Assembly: GCA_002297935.1 (NCBI GenBank) | Contig: DBLC01000134.1 | Location: 9,252-16,158, forward strand | From: Dialister sp. UBA734 | GTDB lineage: Bacteria > Bacillota > Negativicutes > Veillonellales > Dialisteraceae | Length of the DNA: 6,907 bases | Direction: 5' to 3' | Shown: positions 1-5,028 of the stretch, in pieces | Layout: each line of letters begins with the position of its first letter | Position numbering within the stretch: position 1 is the first letter of the stretch | Notes under the pieces: model-generated | The model's database searches: none | What the model was told of the DNA's origin: nothing | What the model saw: the letters and a program-made list of their open reading frames with translations, nothing else | Made by a program: the position numbers and the translations under genes

Positions 1-145
1 GAGATGATAACGCCAGCGTCTATCTTACGCATTCGAGGAACCTGAGCAGCCTTAGCAACTTGAGAAACCTGAGTAACCTGTGACCACAAGTGGAATCATG
101 CTTACTGACTCAAATCCTTAACTTAACAACATTGACCGGCGGGGG
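1..145. repeat. Truncated right half of dispersed palindromic element F
   Basis: This stretch matches 1547-1695 closely along its length. Both begin with GAGATGATAACGCCAGC, pass through ACCTGAG-type repeats, then CTTAACTTAACA(A/G)CATTG, and end in a G-run followed by AGACGA. Positions 41-80 are a 9-bp tandem array (CCTGAGCAG, CCTTAGCAA, CTTGAGAAA, CCTGAGTAA). The left half is missing or lies before the window. No gene is visible in 1-344 apart from the start of divIVA. Confidence 0.75.
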
Positions 146-179
146 AGACGAGACGCTGGAGATGATTTCGCTGGTGTCT

Positions 180-195
180 TGTTTTACGTGAAACT
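180..195. promoter_or_regulatory. parS-like palindrome, copy 1
   Basis: The core GTTTTACGTGAAAC at 181-194 matches 13 of 14 bases of the ParB-binding core GTTTCACGTGAAAC. It lies 36 bp from the G-run that ends the element at 1-145. Copy 3 (1384-1399) has nearly the same 35-bp gap to element F in mirror orientation. It is just upstream of the proposed divIVA -35 box. ParB binding is inferred from the consensus only. Confidence 0.55.
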
Positions 196-202
196 TCCCC
201 AC

Positions 203-232
203 TTGATGAAACCACCTATAAAAGAGTACAAT
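203..232 (+). promoter_or_regulatory. Probable sigma-A promoter of divIVA
   Basis: The -35 box is TTGATG (203-208) and the -10 box is TACAAT (227-232), with an 18-bp spacer. Transcription would start near 239, about 105 nt before the divIVA start. The leader would therefore begin just before the hairpin at 256-323. The match is reasonable but not perfect. Confidence 0.45.
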
Positions 233-255
233 AGACAAAGAGTTTACGTATAGAA

Positions 256-323
256 GTGACTGGTGACTCGTGACGGGTGACGGGATTATATTTCCTAGTC
301 ACCAGTCACGAGTCACTAGTCAC
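256..323 (+). repeat. Heptamer array forming a hairpin in the divIVA leader
   Basis: The left arm is four heptamers (GTGACTG, GTGACTC, GTGACGG, GTGACGG; 256-283). The right arm is four complementary heptamers (TAGTCAC, CAGTCAC, GAGTCAC, TAGTCAC; 296-323). A 12-nt loop separates them. The stem would be about 28 bp with two G-A mismatches and a few wobbles. It ends 7 nt before the Shine-Dalgarno sequence at 331, so it could affect translation or message stability of divIVA. There is no U-run, so it is not an intrinsic terminator. Confidence 0.8.
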
Positions 324-344
324 GAGTACCAAGGAGGCGTACCT

Positions 345-965
345 ATGATTACACCAATGGATATTCATAATAAGACATTTTCCAAAGGACTTCGTGGTTA
401 CAGTGAAGAAGAGGTCAATGATTTTCTCCGCCAGATTGTGACGGATTATGAACAGATCTATCGGGAACACCGGGAAATGGAAGAAGAAATGGACCAGATG
501 AAAGCGAAGCTGGCCAATTATGAAAAGATTTCTGACACCATGACTGCGACTCTGCAGCTGGCGAAGGACACTGCGGAGAATGTGAAGAAGAATGCCAAGA
601 GAAATGCGGATATTCTGATTTCCAATGCGAAGATGGAAGGACAGAAACAGGTGAAGGATGCGGAAGATTACCGCCGCCGTTTGGCTGAAAATATGATTCA
701 TACGGAAGGAAATATGAAGAATTATGTCAGCAAAATCAGAAAAAACTTGGAACTGGCCCTGGCTGCCATCGATGCACTGGACCAGCTGAAGGCACCGGTG
801 GTACCGGGCTACCAGTATCCGGCCGTAGAAGAAGTGAAGGAAGAAACATCGGAAGAACCAGCTCCCGCACCGGAAGCACCGGCTGTGGAAGCAGACGCTC
901 CGGCGGAAGAACCGGTAGAAGCAGCACCGGAAACGAAAGAAGAAACACCAGATAAAGAAGGTTGA
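345..965 (+). CDS. divIVA: Cell-division/polar scaffold protein DivIVA
   Basis: DivIVA binds curved membrane at poles and septa and organises division or polar partners in Gram-positive-type bacteria. The 206-residue product starts at ATG 345, with AAGGAGG at 331-337 and a 7-nt spacer. A longer reading from GTG 270 would run through the heptamer hairpin and adds no conserved sequence. Residues 1-28 (ITPMDIHNKTFSKGLRGY, then EEEVNDFL) align almost residue for residue with the B. subtilis lipid-binding domain. The membrane-inserting Phe17 of B. subtilis corresponds to Leu16 here, and Arg18 to Arg17. Residues about 30-155 are rich in Glu, Lys, Arg, Met and Ala with coiled-coil character. The tail from about 160 is low-complexity Pro/Glu/Ala. 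The gene stands alone, with noncoding repeat DNA on both sides, whereas in many Firmicutes it lies in a sepF-ylmH-divIVA-ileS cluster. A probable promoter is at 203-232. Confidence 0.93.
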   Translation: MITPMDIHNKTFSKGLRGYSEEEVNDFLRQIVTDYEQIYREHREMEEEMDQMKAKLANYEKISDTMTATLQLAKDTAENVKKNAKRNADILISNAKMEGQKQVKDAEDYRRRLAENMIHTEGNMKNYVSKIRKNLELALAAIDALDQLKAPVVPGYQYPAVEEVKEETSEEPAPAPEAPAVEADAPAEEPVEAAPETKEETPDKEG

Positions 966-968
966 TTG

Positions 969-1081
969 GTGACTAGTAGCTAGGGATAAGTAGCTAGGCC
1001 CTAGGGGTTGGTGATTGTTGTTGGTTGTTAGTTGTTGGTTGTCTGGCTCCAAACAACTAACAACCAACAACTAACAACCAT
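969..1081. repeat. Heptamer array with 21-bp perfect inverted repeat
   Basis: Starting 3 nt after the divIVA stop, the sequence runs in 7-bp steps: GTGACTA, GTAGCTA, GGGATAA, GTAGCTA, GGCCCTA, GGGGTTG, GTGATTG. One 6-bp step follows, then GTTGTTA, GTTGTTG, GTTGTCT (to 1044). The complementary heptamers CAACTAA, CAACCAA, CAACTAA, CAACCAT occupy 1054-1081. Positions 1022-1042 and 1060-1080 are perfect inverted copies, giving a 21-bp stem with a 17-nt loop. It may form a 3' hairpin on the divIVA message. Confidence 0.85.
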
Positions 1082-1184
1082 GAGTGCAAAGGTATTTGCA
1101 GAATCATGGCTGTTTCCATGCATGATGGAGATGTATGCGGTTTATGAAAAGGGCTGTGGCAGTGGCCATGGCTCTTTTTTATAA
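1080..1184 (+). CDS. Possible 34-residue ORF or gene remnant (doubtful)
   Basis: An ATG at the edge of the heptamer hairpin opens a frame of 34 codons ending at TAA 1182-1184. The peptide begins MSAKVFAESW and ends CGSGHGSFL, with a Cys/Gly/His-rich tail. There is no Shine-Dalgarno sequence, because the upstream DNA is the hairpin arm, and the last codons are made by the terminator stem and its T-run. It may be chance, or the degraded end of an older gene. I do not recognise a family. Confidence 0.15.
   Translation: MSAKVFAESWLFPCMMEMYAVYEKGCGSGHGSFL
1147..1180 (+). terminator. Intrinsic terminator downstream of divIVA
   Basis: AAAAGGGCTGTGGC (1147-1160) pairs with 1165-1178 across the 4-nt loop AGTG, giving a stem of up to 14 bp with three wobbles. 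The outer A-T pairs use the T-run at 1173-1180. It would end the divIVA transcript about 215 nt after the stop codon. Confidence 0.8.
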
Positions 1185-1192
1185 ATGCGTTC

Positions 1193-1208
1193 TGTTTCAC
1201 GTGAAACG
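1193..1208. promoter_or_regulatory. parS-like palindrome, copy 2 (perfect core)
   Basis: TGTTTCACGTGAAACG matches the ParB consensus TGTTTCACGTGAAACA at 15 of 16 positions. The 14-bp core is perfect. It lies 12 nt after the terminator T-run. Confidence 0.75.
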
Positions 1209-1383
1209 TGGAGATGTGAGAAAAGCGGCCAAAAGTGTTCCCCTGGCGGTATGAAATGCTATGTGGGATAGAGACAACTGGCTTTCCTATCGCTCAAGGT
1301 GGAATATGTCCCTGCGGGCCATTTCTATCCCCGGCTTCGCCGCCCCTTCTCCAAGGGGCAACTTTGTAAGATGGGAAGAGTCT
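1209..1383. other. Intergenic segment between two parS-like sites; no gene
   Basis: No coding frame with a ribosome site is seen. Positions 1313-1355 contain small hairpin motifs (CCGGCTTCGCCG and CCCCTTCTCCAAGGGG). They resemble the right arm of the compound palindrome at 4200-4390, so this may be a degraded relative. TATGAAATGCT (near 1242) reappears inverted as AGCATTTCATA near 1762. Confidence 0.4.
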
Positions 1384-1399
1384 TGTTTCACGTGAAACG
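1384..1399. promoter_or_regulatory. parS-like palindrome, copy 3 (perfect core)
   Basis: TGTTTCACGTGAAACG again matches 15 of 16 consensus bases with a perfect 14-bp core. It sits 35 bp outside the left end of palindromic element F. Confidence 0.75.
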
Positions 1400-1433
1400 T
1401 GTGAATTGACGTTAGCGGTATTCTTGCCATTTA

Positions 1434-1695
1434 CCCCCTTCCTCAGGAAGCAATGCTGTTAAGTTAAGCGAAATGTGCGATGATTTCTTCTGCGTAAAAG
1501 GTTCTCAAGGTTCTAAGGGTACTAAAGGTTCTAAGGGGCCCCGAATGAGATGATAACGCCAGCATTCATCGGCACATTCGAGAAACCTGAGAACCCTTTG
1601 TACCTTTAGAACCTTATGAACCTTTGTATTTACTAGCGAAATCATACCTACTAACGCAATTCCTTAACTTAACAGCATTGCCTCAGGAAGGGGGA
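1434..1695. repeat. Complete palindromic element F (about 260 bp)
   Basis: The left end (CCCCCTTCCTCAGGAAGCAA, then TGCTGTTAAGTTAAG) is repeated inverted at the right end (CTTAACTTAACAGCATTGCC, then TCAGGAAGGGGG), with one small indel. Inside, 1500-1535 is a GGTTCTAAG-type 9-bp array. Positions 1586-1628 hold the complementary CCTTTAGAA/CCTTATGAA array in roughly 9-bp steps. The centre (about 1540-1580) contains the segment shared with 1-40. No reading frame for a transposase is present. It is a non-autonomous, hairpin-forming dispersed repeat of MITE type by appearance. Confidence 0.8.
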
Positions 1696-1699
1696 TAGG

Positions 1700-1846
1700 A
1701 AGACGAAGAAGAGTTGTTGGACTAGCCGCTAGAGAGGACGCCTAACGGGGGGGAGCGTCGAAGCATTTCATATGGCTAGTGCGAGCTATCCCCTGGACTT
1801 TTCGCTACGCTCAAGTCCTATCCCCTTCCAAAGGAAGGGGACTTCA
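1700..1846. other. Intergenic segment with two hairpins; no gene
   Basis: GGACTT (1795-1800) pairs with AAGTCC (1813-1818). CCCCTTCC (1822-1829) pairs with GGAAGGGG (1833-1840) around AAA. There is no following T-run, so neither is a typical terminator on the + strand. No gene is visible. Confidence 0.5.
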
Positions 1847-1922
1847 TGGATGACATCGCTAGCGTTTAGCGGCACATTTTAGCAACCTGAGATACCTGAG
1901 TAACCTTAGCAACCTGAGCAAC
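1847..1922. repeat. Partial element F copy with nonamer array
   Basis: GATGACATCGCTAGCGTTTA and the GGCACATT that follows resemble 3-31 and 1550-1578. They lead into a 9-bp array with units starting at 1886, 1895, 1904 and 1913 (CCTGAGATA, CCTGAGTAA, CCTTAGCAA, CCTGAGCAA). This is the third copy in the window of the right-half module, ending 45 bp before the deacylase start. Confidence 0.6.
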
Positions 1923-1966
1923 TTTTTATTATCCGTTGACAAATAAACGTAAAGGAGAGAGTCCCA

Positions 1967-2455
1967 TTGTCTTTTGAAAAAGTAAAAGCCTATTTCGACA
2001 CCTTCGGCATGGGCGATCGGTGCATCGATTTGAAAGAATCCAGTGCCACCGTGGCCTTAGCAGCCCAGGCTCTGGGCACGGAAGAAGCCCGCATTGCGAA
2101 AACCATGTCGTTTCTTTTGGACGACCAGCCCCTCATCGTGGTGGTGGCTGGCGATGCCCGGGTGGATAATCACAAATATAAGGAAACCTTCCACAAGAAG
2201 GCGAAAATGATTCCTGGTACGGAATGTGAGCAGTACATCGGCCATCGTCCTGGCGGCGTATGTCCCTTCTGCCTGCCGCCCCACGTGCCGGTCTATTTGG
2301 ATGTTTCTTTGAAACGTTTTGACATCGTCTACCCCGCCGCCGGCACCGACCACAGCGCGGTGAAACTGACCATCGATGAATTGGAAAAATATTCCGGTTC
2401 CAAAGGATGGGTGGATGTGTGTAAGAATTGGGCGCCGGAGGCACCTGAGGCGTAA
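1967..2455 (+). CDS. YbaK/EbsC-family aminoacyl-tRNA deacylase
   Basis: Members of this family (YbaK, ProX, and the editing domain of bacterial ProRS) hydrolyse mischarged tRNAs such as Cys- or Ala-tRNA(Pro) in the cytoplasm. The 162-residue length is normal for a stand-alone member. Visible landmarks are RIAKT with Lys45, the expected catalytic-pocket lysine, the strand LIVVVAGDARVDNHK (56-70), and the signature GHRPGGVCPF (92-101). GTDHSAVKLT follows at 126-135. The start is TTG at 1967, preceded by AAAGGAGAG with a spacer of about 9 nt. The next ATG (2009) would remove the first helix. The exact tRNA substrate cannot be read from the sequence, though the CPF variant resembles ProX/YbaK-type members. 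No good promoter was found, because the preceding 250 bp are repeat DNA. Confidence 0.88.
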   Translation: MSFEKVKAYFDTFGMGDRCIDLKESSATVALAAQALGTEEARIAKTMSFLLDDQPLIVVVAGDARVDNHKYKETFHKKAKMIPGTECEQYIGHRPGGVCPFCLPPHVPVYLDVSLKRFDIVYPAAGTDHSAVKLTIDELEKYSGSKGWVDVCKNWAPEAPEA

Positions 2456-2467
2456 CGGCTAGAGGCT

Positions 2468-2482
2468 TGTTTCATGTAAAGG
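2468..2482. promoter_or_regulatory. Degenerate parS-like site, copy 4
   Basis: The segment GTTTCATGTAAAGG at 2469-2482 matches the core at 10 of 14 positions. It is kept because it sits at the head of a GGTTCT array whose later units carry better copies about 100-110 bp apart. Confidence 0.3.
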
Positions 2483-2566
2483 TTCTGGCATCCCGTTTTG
2501 GATGAGACTCATATTTCTAGAAACCGCTGTCATAGGGTTCTGATGGAGCGGAATTGGGCAGAGGCA

Positions 2567-2582
2567 AGTTTCATGTGAAACG
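2567..2582. promoter_or_regulatory. parS-like palindrome, copy 5
   Basis: The core GTTTCATGTGAAAC (2568-2581) matches 13 of 14 bases. It ends 7 bp before the next AAGGTTCT unit. Confidence 0.55.
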
Positions 2583-2675
2583 TTATACAAGGTTCTGGCA
2601 TCCCGTTTTGATAGGGATACACATTTTTAAGGCCGCTGTCATAAGGTTCTGTTGGTGACGAATTGGTTAGAATCC

Positions 2676-2691
2676 TGTTTCACGGCAAACT
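2676..2691. promoter_or_regulatory. parS-like palindrome, copy 6
   Basis: The core GTTTCACGGCAAAC (2677-2690) matches 12 of 14 bases. It ends 8 bp before the next unit (AAGGGTTCT) and is 109 bp from copy 5. Confidence 0.45.
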
Positions 2692-2942
2692 TGATGTAAG
2701 GGTTCTATGTTTCGATTTAGAACCTTTGTATAGCGGATTGAAAGGTTAAAGCCAAAAATCAAAAGTGGTGTCCCAGAACCTTGTGATAGCGGATAGAAAT
2801 CCTAAAGCCACAAATGGAAAGCGGTATTTCAGAACCTTATGAGAGCGGATAGAAATCATAAAGTCACAAACCGAAAGTGACACTCCAGAACCTTGAGCAA
2901 CATGAGGAACCTGAGAAACCTGTATGTAAGAGAGGAAATTAT

Positions 2943-4067
2943 ATGATCGTTGAACACTTTGGCGTAGAAGCCTGGATGGATCGGTATGAAGAAGGGGCGA
3001 GGTATAATATCACCGATACGTGCGCGAAGCCTTTGACCTTGGCGGAGTTATTTGCCATGGCAGGCGAAAATCCGGCGGATTTCATGGCCCGTTTCTGTGA
3101 GCGGCCCCAGACCTATGGGTCCATTTGGGGCGCCGCTCCTTTGAAGAAGGAAATAGCCGGTCTGTACCAGTCCATCACACCGGAGGAAATATTGACAGAA
3201 CACGGCGCCACCGGGGGCAATCAGCATATTTTCTTCTCTCTCATTCGTCCGGGGGATCGGGTCATCGCCTATGCGCCCAGCTACCAGCAGTTCTATTCGG
3301 CGCCTCGCTCCTTGGGCGCCCAGGTGACGGTGCTGCATTTGCAAAAGGAAAACCAATACTTGCCTGACGTGGAAGAACTTCGGAAAGCAGCTCAGCGGGG
3401 TGTGCGCATGATTTGCCTGAACAATCCGAACAATCCCACCGGCTCTCTCATTCCGGAAGCGATGATGAAGGAAATCGTGGACATCGCCCGCACTTGCGGG
3501 GCGTACCTCTTCTGTGATGAAGTGTACGCCGGCGTTTCCCATGAAGGGGCCACCTGTCCCTCTGTGGCCGATTTGTACGAAAAAGGCATTGCCACTGGCT
3601 CCATGTCCAAAGCCTTCTCTTTGGCAGGCTTGCGACTCGGGTGGCTGGCGACCCATGACCAAGAAGCGTTGGCCCAATTCCGCAAAGTGCGGGATTACGA
3701 CTTGGTGAGCTGTGGCCTCTTCGACGAAGAAATTGCCACCTTGGCATTGGCTCATAAAGAAAAGATTTTACAAAGAAATCAGGAGATTCTGCGAAATAAC
3801 TTGCCCATCCTGGACGATTGGGTGCAGCACGAATCCCACGTAAGCTACGTGAAACCCAAAGCCGGCACCATGGCCCTGGTTCACTACGACCTGGACATCC
3901 CGTCCCGCCTTTTCTGTCACCGCATGTACTACGAAACCGGTGCTTTCACCGTGCCCGGCGATTGCTTCCAAGAACCCCACTCCTTCCGCGTGGGCTATGG
4001 ACACGACGCAGAAGGACTGCGAGTGGGGCTTGAGGCGGTCAGCGAGTTTTTAGTGCGTAGTGCGTAA
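2943..4067 (+). CDS. PLP-dependent aminotransferase, class I/II (fold type I)
   Basis: This cytoplasmic enzyme should transfer amino groups between an amino acid and a 2-oxo acid using pyridoxal phosphate. The 374-residue product has the hallmarks in order: APSY with stacking Tyr114; NNPNNPTG (160-167) with the cofactor-contacting Asn164; DEVYAG with Asp192 and Tyr195; SMSK with the Schiff-base Lys223; GLRLG with Arg231; and FRVGYG with Arg349, the likely carboxylate-binding arginine. The start is ATG 2943, preceded by AGAGGAAA (GAGG 2932-2935) with a 7-nt spacer. A start at 2877 would add 22 residues encoded by repeat DNA and is rejected. The last codons (Val-Arg-Ser-Ala-stop) lie inside a TAGTGCG heptamer array, so the C-terminus may have been rewritten by repeat insertion, though overall length is normal. 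Substrate cannot be assigned; aspartate-like or amino-acid biosynthetic members all remain possible. Confidence 0.9.
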   Translation: MIVEHFGVEAWMDRYEEGARYNITDTCAKPLTLAELFAMAGENPADFMARFCERPQTYGSIWGAAPLKKEIAGLYQSITPEEILTEHGATGGNQHIFFSLIRPGDRVIAYAPSYQQFYSAPRSLGAQVTVLHLQKENQYLPDVEELRKAAQRGVRMICLNNPNNPTGSLIPEAMMKEIVDIARTCGAYLFCDEVYAGVSHEGATCPSVADLYEKGIATGSMSKAFSLAGLRLGWLATHDQEALAQFRKVRDYDLVSCGLFDEEIATLALAHKEKILQRNQEILRNNLPILDDWVQHESHVSYVKPKAGTMALVHYDLDIPSRLFCHRMYYETGAFTVPGDCFQEPHSFRVGYGHDAEGLRVGLEAVSEFLVRSA

Positions 4068-4071
4068 TGGT
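4051..4071. repeat. Heptamer array overlapping aminotransferase stop codon
   Basis: TAGTGCG (4051-4057) and TAGTGCG (4058-4064) are followed by TAATGGT. The TAA is the aminotransferase stop. The sequence is the same family as the TGCGTAA/TGCGTAG heptamers at 4746-4773 and 5091-5123. Confidence 0.75.
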
Positions 4072-4075
4072 GGTG

Positions 4076-4120
4076 GGCTGGCACAATTCATATAGCCAGC
4101 CTGAGTTTATATAATGAATT
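4076..4120 (+). other. Alternative hairpins after the aminotransferase
   Basis: GGCTGGC (4076-4082) is perfectly complementary to GCCAGCC (4095-4101) across a 12-nt loop. An overlapping alternative pairs AATTCAT (4085-4091) with ATGAATT (4114-4120). No U-run follows the first, so termination here is doubtful. Confidence 0.4.
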
Positions 4121-4121
4121 G

Positions 4122-4163
4122 GTGACTGGGGATTAGTAGCTAGGCCTTAGGGATTAGGCCCGA
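4122..4163. repeat. Heptamer array
   Basis: Six 7-bp steps are visible: GTGACTG, GGGATTA, GTAGCTA, GGCCTTA, GGGATTA, GGCCCGA. They share GTGACT, GTAGCTA and GGCC words with the array after divIVA (969-1003). Confidence 0.75.
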
Positions 4164-4178
4164 AGTTCGCTAGCGTCA

Positions 4179-4194
4179 TGTTTCACGGGAAACG
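4179..4194. promoter_or_regulatory. parS-like palindrome, copy 7
   Basis: The core GTTTCACGGGAAAC (4180-4193) matches 13 of 14 bases. It lies 6 bp before the compound palindrome at 4200. The 20-mer GTCATGTTTCACGGGAAACG is identical to the one around copy 10. Confidence 0.55.
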
Positions 4195-4199
4195 TAAAA

Positions 4200-4390
4200 A
4201 GCCTTCCCCAGTGGGGAAGGTGGTCCCGTAGGGACCGGATAGGGCCTATCCCGGTATTACATAGGAAATGAGAAAAAGGTAAATAGCGTCTCTTCGCTGG
4301 GACGCTGTTTTCTTGTGTCTCATTATTCTTTCATACCGGGATAATCCTTATCCACCGCTCCGCGGTCCCCCTTCTCCAATGGAGAAGGCT
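4200..4390. repeat. Compound palindromic element G (191 bp)
   Basis: The 57-bp ends (4200-4256 and 4334-4390) are imperfect inverted copies. Each end is itself made of small hairpins: CCTTCCCC/GGGGAAGG (4202-4220), GGTCCC/GGGACC (4222-4236) and GGATAGG/CCTATCC (4237-4251) on the left. The right end has CCTTCTCC/GGAGAAGG (4370-4388) and ACCGC/GCGGT. The centre (4257-4333) carries a terminator-like stem. No coding frame is present. Confidence 0.8.
4285..4314 (+). terminator. Terminator-like hairpin at the centre of element G
   Basis: AGCGTCTC (4285-4292) pairs with GGGACGCT (4299-4306), 8 bp with one G-U, around a 6-nt loop. GTTTTCTT follows. It could end transcription from the aminotransferase about 240 nt past its stop. 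Confidence 0.55.
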
Positions 4391-4440
4391 TTGCGTTTGA
4401 CTTTGGTGCCGTAGGTAGAGATTACGGTAATCGTGTTTTA

Positions 4441-4560
4441 AGAACCTTGTGACAACCGTATGGAAATCTAATGTCGTAAATCAAAAGTGGTGTTTCTGAA
4501 CCTTTGCATAGCGGAGGAAAAACAAAAAGTCACAAACCCTAAACGGCATCCCAGAACCTT
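4441..4560. repeat. Two more 56-bp AGAACC units
   Basis: Boxes start at 4441 (AGAACC), 4497 (TGAACC) and 4553 (AGAACC), exactly 56 bp apart. The intervening sequences match the 2719-2886 units (TAGCGGA, GTCACAAA, AAAAGTGGTGT). The last box is 11 nt before the -35 element of the small-RNA promoter. Confidence 0.8.
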
Positions 4561-4569
4561 ACAACGCAT

Positions 4570-4599
4570 TTGACAAATCCACGTGTCCCATGCTATGAT
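4570..4599 (+). promoter_or_regulatory. Strong promoter of the small RNA
   Basis: Perfect -35 TTGACA (4570-4575), 18-bp spacer, and extended -10 TGCTATGAT (4591-4599). This is the best promoter in the window. Expected start is near 4606. Confidence 0.8.
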
Positions 4600-4605
4600 T
4601 CTTTC

Positions 4606-4717
4606 AAATCAAATACAAAATCACACTGCTTCGCCACCGGGTGAGGCAGAGAGGTGTTTCAATCCTGCTCCGTAGGTACGGCTTGGCCGTGAGAGTGGGA
4701 TTGGAACACCTTTTTTG
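4606..4717 (+). ncRNA. Putative small noncoding RNA, about 110 nt, unknown family
   Basis: A strong promoter and a strong intrinsic terminator bracket about 110 nt with no start codon and ribosome site pair. Hairpin 1 has arms 4626-4635 and 4640-4649, 10 bp with two wobbles and loop ACCG. The terminator stem has arms 4653-4665 and 4698-4710, 13 bp with one G-U, followed by six T. Its interior (4666-4697) can fold two mutually exclusive ways: CCGT/ACGG (4670-4673 with 4678-4681) or ACGGC/GCCGT (4678-4682 with 4686-4690), both using the same ACGG strand. That could be a switch or a pseudoknot. I cannot match it to 6S, SRP RNA, tmRNA or a riboswitch I know. It could act in trans, or be an attenuated leader, though the next gene starts 436 nt further on. 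Confidence 0.6.
4653..4716 (+). terminator. Terminator of the small RNA
   Basis: GGTGTTTCAATCC pairs with GGATTGGAACACC over 13 bp with one wobble, and TTTTTT (4711-4716) follows directly. The 32-nt interior is unusually large for a plain terminator and may carry the functional fold. Confidence 0.75.
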
Positions 4718-4819
4718 TTGATGAGAATATGTGTAGTTGTTTGAATGCGTAATGCGTGGTGCGTAGTGCATAATGGCGGAAGGGGCGCACATAATTTGGA
4801 AGCGCCCCAAATTTGATAT

Positions 4820-5004
4820 AAGGTTATGATTCTGCTGATTTCTTTTGTAAAATAATTTCTGCTATCGCCTGTGAGAAGGTTATAAAGGTTATACAAGGTT
4901 ATGGGGATACCGTTTTTGCATAACCATTTATAACCTTTTTAACCCCGTCACCCACGTTACTTGCTCTATGTTAGAAATGGTAAATAGCAGAATCATAACC
5001 TTTT
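4820..5004. repeat. Palindromic element A, copy 1 (inverted orientation)
   Basis: The element starts AAGGTTATGATTCTGCT and ends AGCAGAATCATAACCTTTT. The centre carries GGTTATAAA/TTTATAACC and GGTTATG/CATAACC stems with a 9-bp AAGGTTATA rhythm. The reverse complement matches copies 2 and 3, including TTTCTAACAT near one end and TTTTACAAAAGAAATC near the other. Confidence 0.85.
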
Positions 5005-5012
5005 ACAACAAC

Positions 5013-5028
5013 TGTTTCCTGTGAAACA
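5013..5028. promoter_or_regulatory. parS-like palindrome, copy 8
   Basis: TGTTTCCTGTGAAACA has both outer consensus bases. Its core (5014-5027) matches 12 of 14. It lies 9 bp from the end of element A copy 1. Confidence 0.5.

Larger units (their letters stand above)
2481..2892. repeat. Array of GGTTCT/AGAACC boxes phased at 54-56 bp
   Basis: GGTTCT occurs at 2481, 2536, 2591, 2645 and 2701 (steps 55, 55, 54, 56). The orientation then flips and AGAACC occurs at 2719, 2775, 2831 and 2887 (steps 56, 56, 56). The three 56-bp units from 2719 share a consensus: AGAACCTT, then TAGCGGAT.GAAA, TAAAG.CA.AAA, and AAAG.G near the end. The reverse complements of 2481-2541 and 2591-2650 belong to the same family. 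The alternate forward units (2536-2590, 2645-2700) are a second type and each carries a parS-like palindrome. The array fills most of the gap between the deacylase and the aminotransferase. No gene is seen there. Confidence 0.85.

Noticed and set aside
270..344. Longer divIVA from GTG 270
   Set aside because: It would translate the heptamer hairpin, lacks a ribosome site, and the ATG at 345 has an excellent one and gives the family's normal N-terminus.
306..1070. Long open frame on the minus strand across divIVA
   Set aside because: It has a Cys/Phe/Arg-rich composition typical of an antisense shadow, begins in the heptamer hairpin, and the sense frame is a clear DivIVA.
1936..1941. TTGACA as the -35 box of the deacylase gene
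   Set aside because: A -10 box would have to lie at about 1958-1965, in the Shine-Dalgarno region, and no TATAAT-like sequence is there.
2481..2892. CRISPR array, suggested by regular spacing near 55 bp
   Set aside because: The units are homologous along their whole length instead of identical repeats with unique spacers, they flip orientation midway, and there are no cas genes.
2877..2942. Longer aminotransferase from 2877
   Set aside because: The added 22 residues come from the 56-bp and nonamer repeats; ATG 2943 has GAGG at the correct distance.
4606..4717. Guanidine-II (mini-ykkC) riboswitch, considered because EamA/SMR-like genes follow
   Set aside because: The hairpin loop is ACCG rather than ACGR, there is no second matching hairpin, and the gene is over 430 nt away beyond a terminator.
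4606..4717. 6S RNA or SRP RNA
   Set aside because: It lacks the long hairpin with a central bubble of 6S and the GGAAGCAG-type apical motif of SRP RNA, and is short for 6S.
4604..4896. Minus-strand frames over the small-RNA region
   Set aside because: They run through the RNA hairpins and heptamers, have no ribosome site, and show no recognisable domain.
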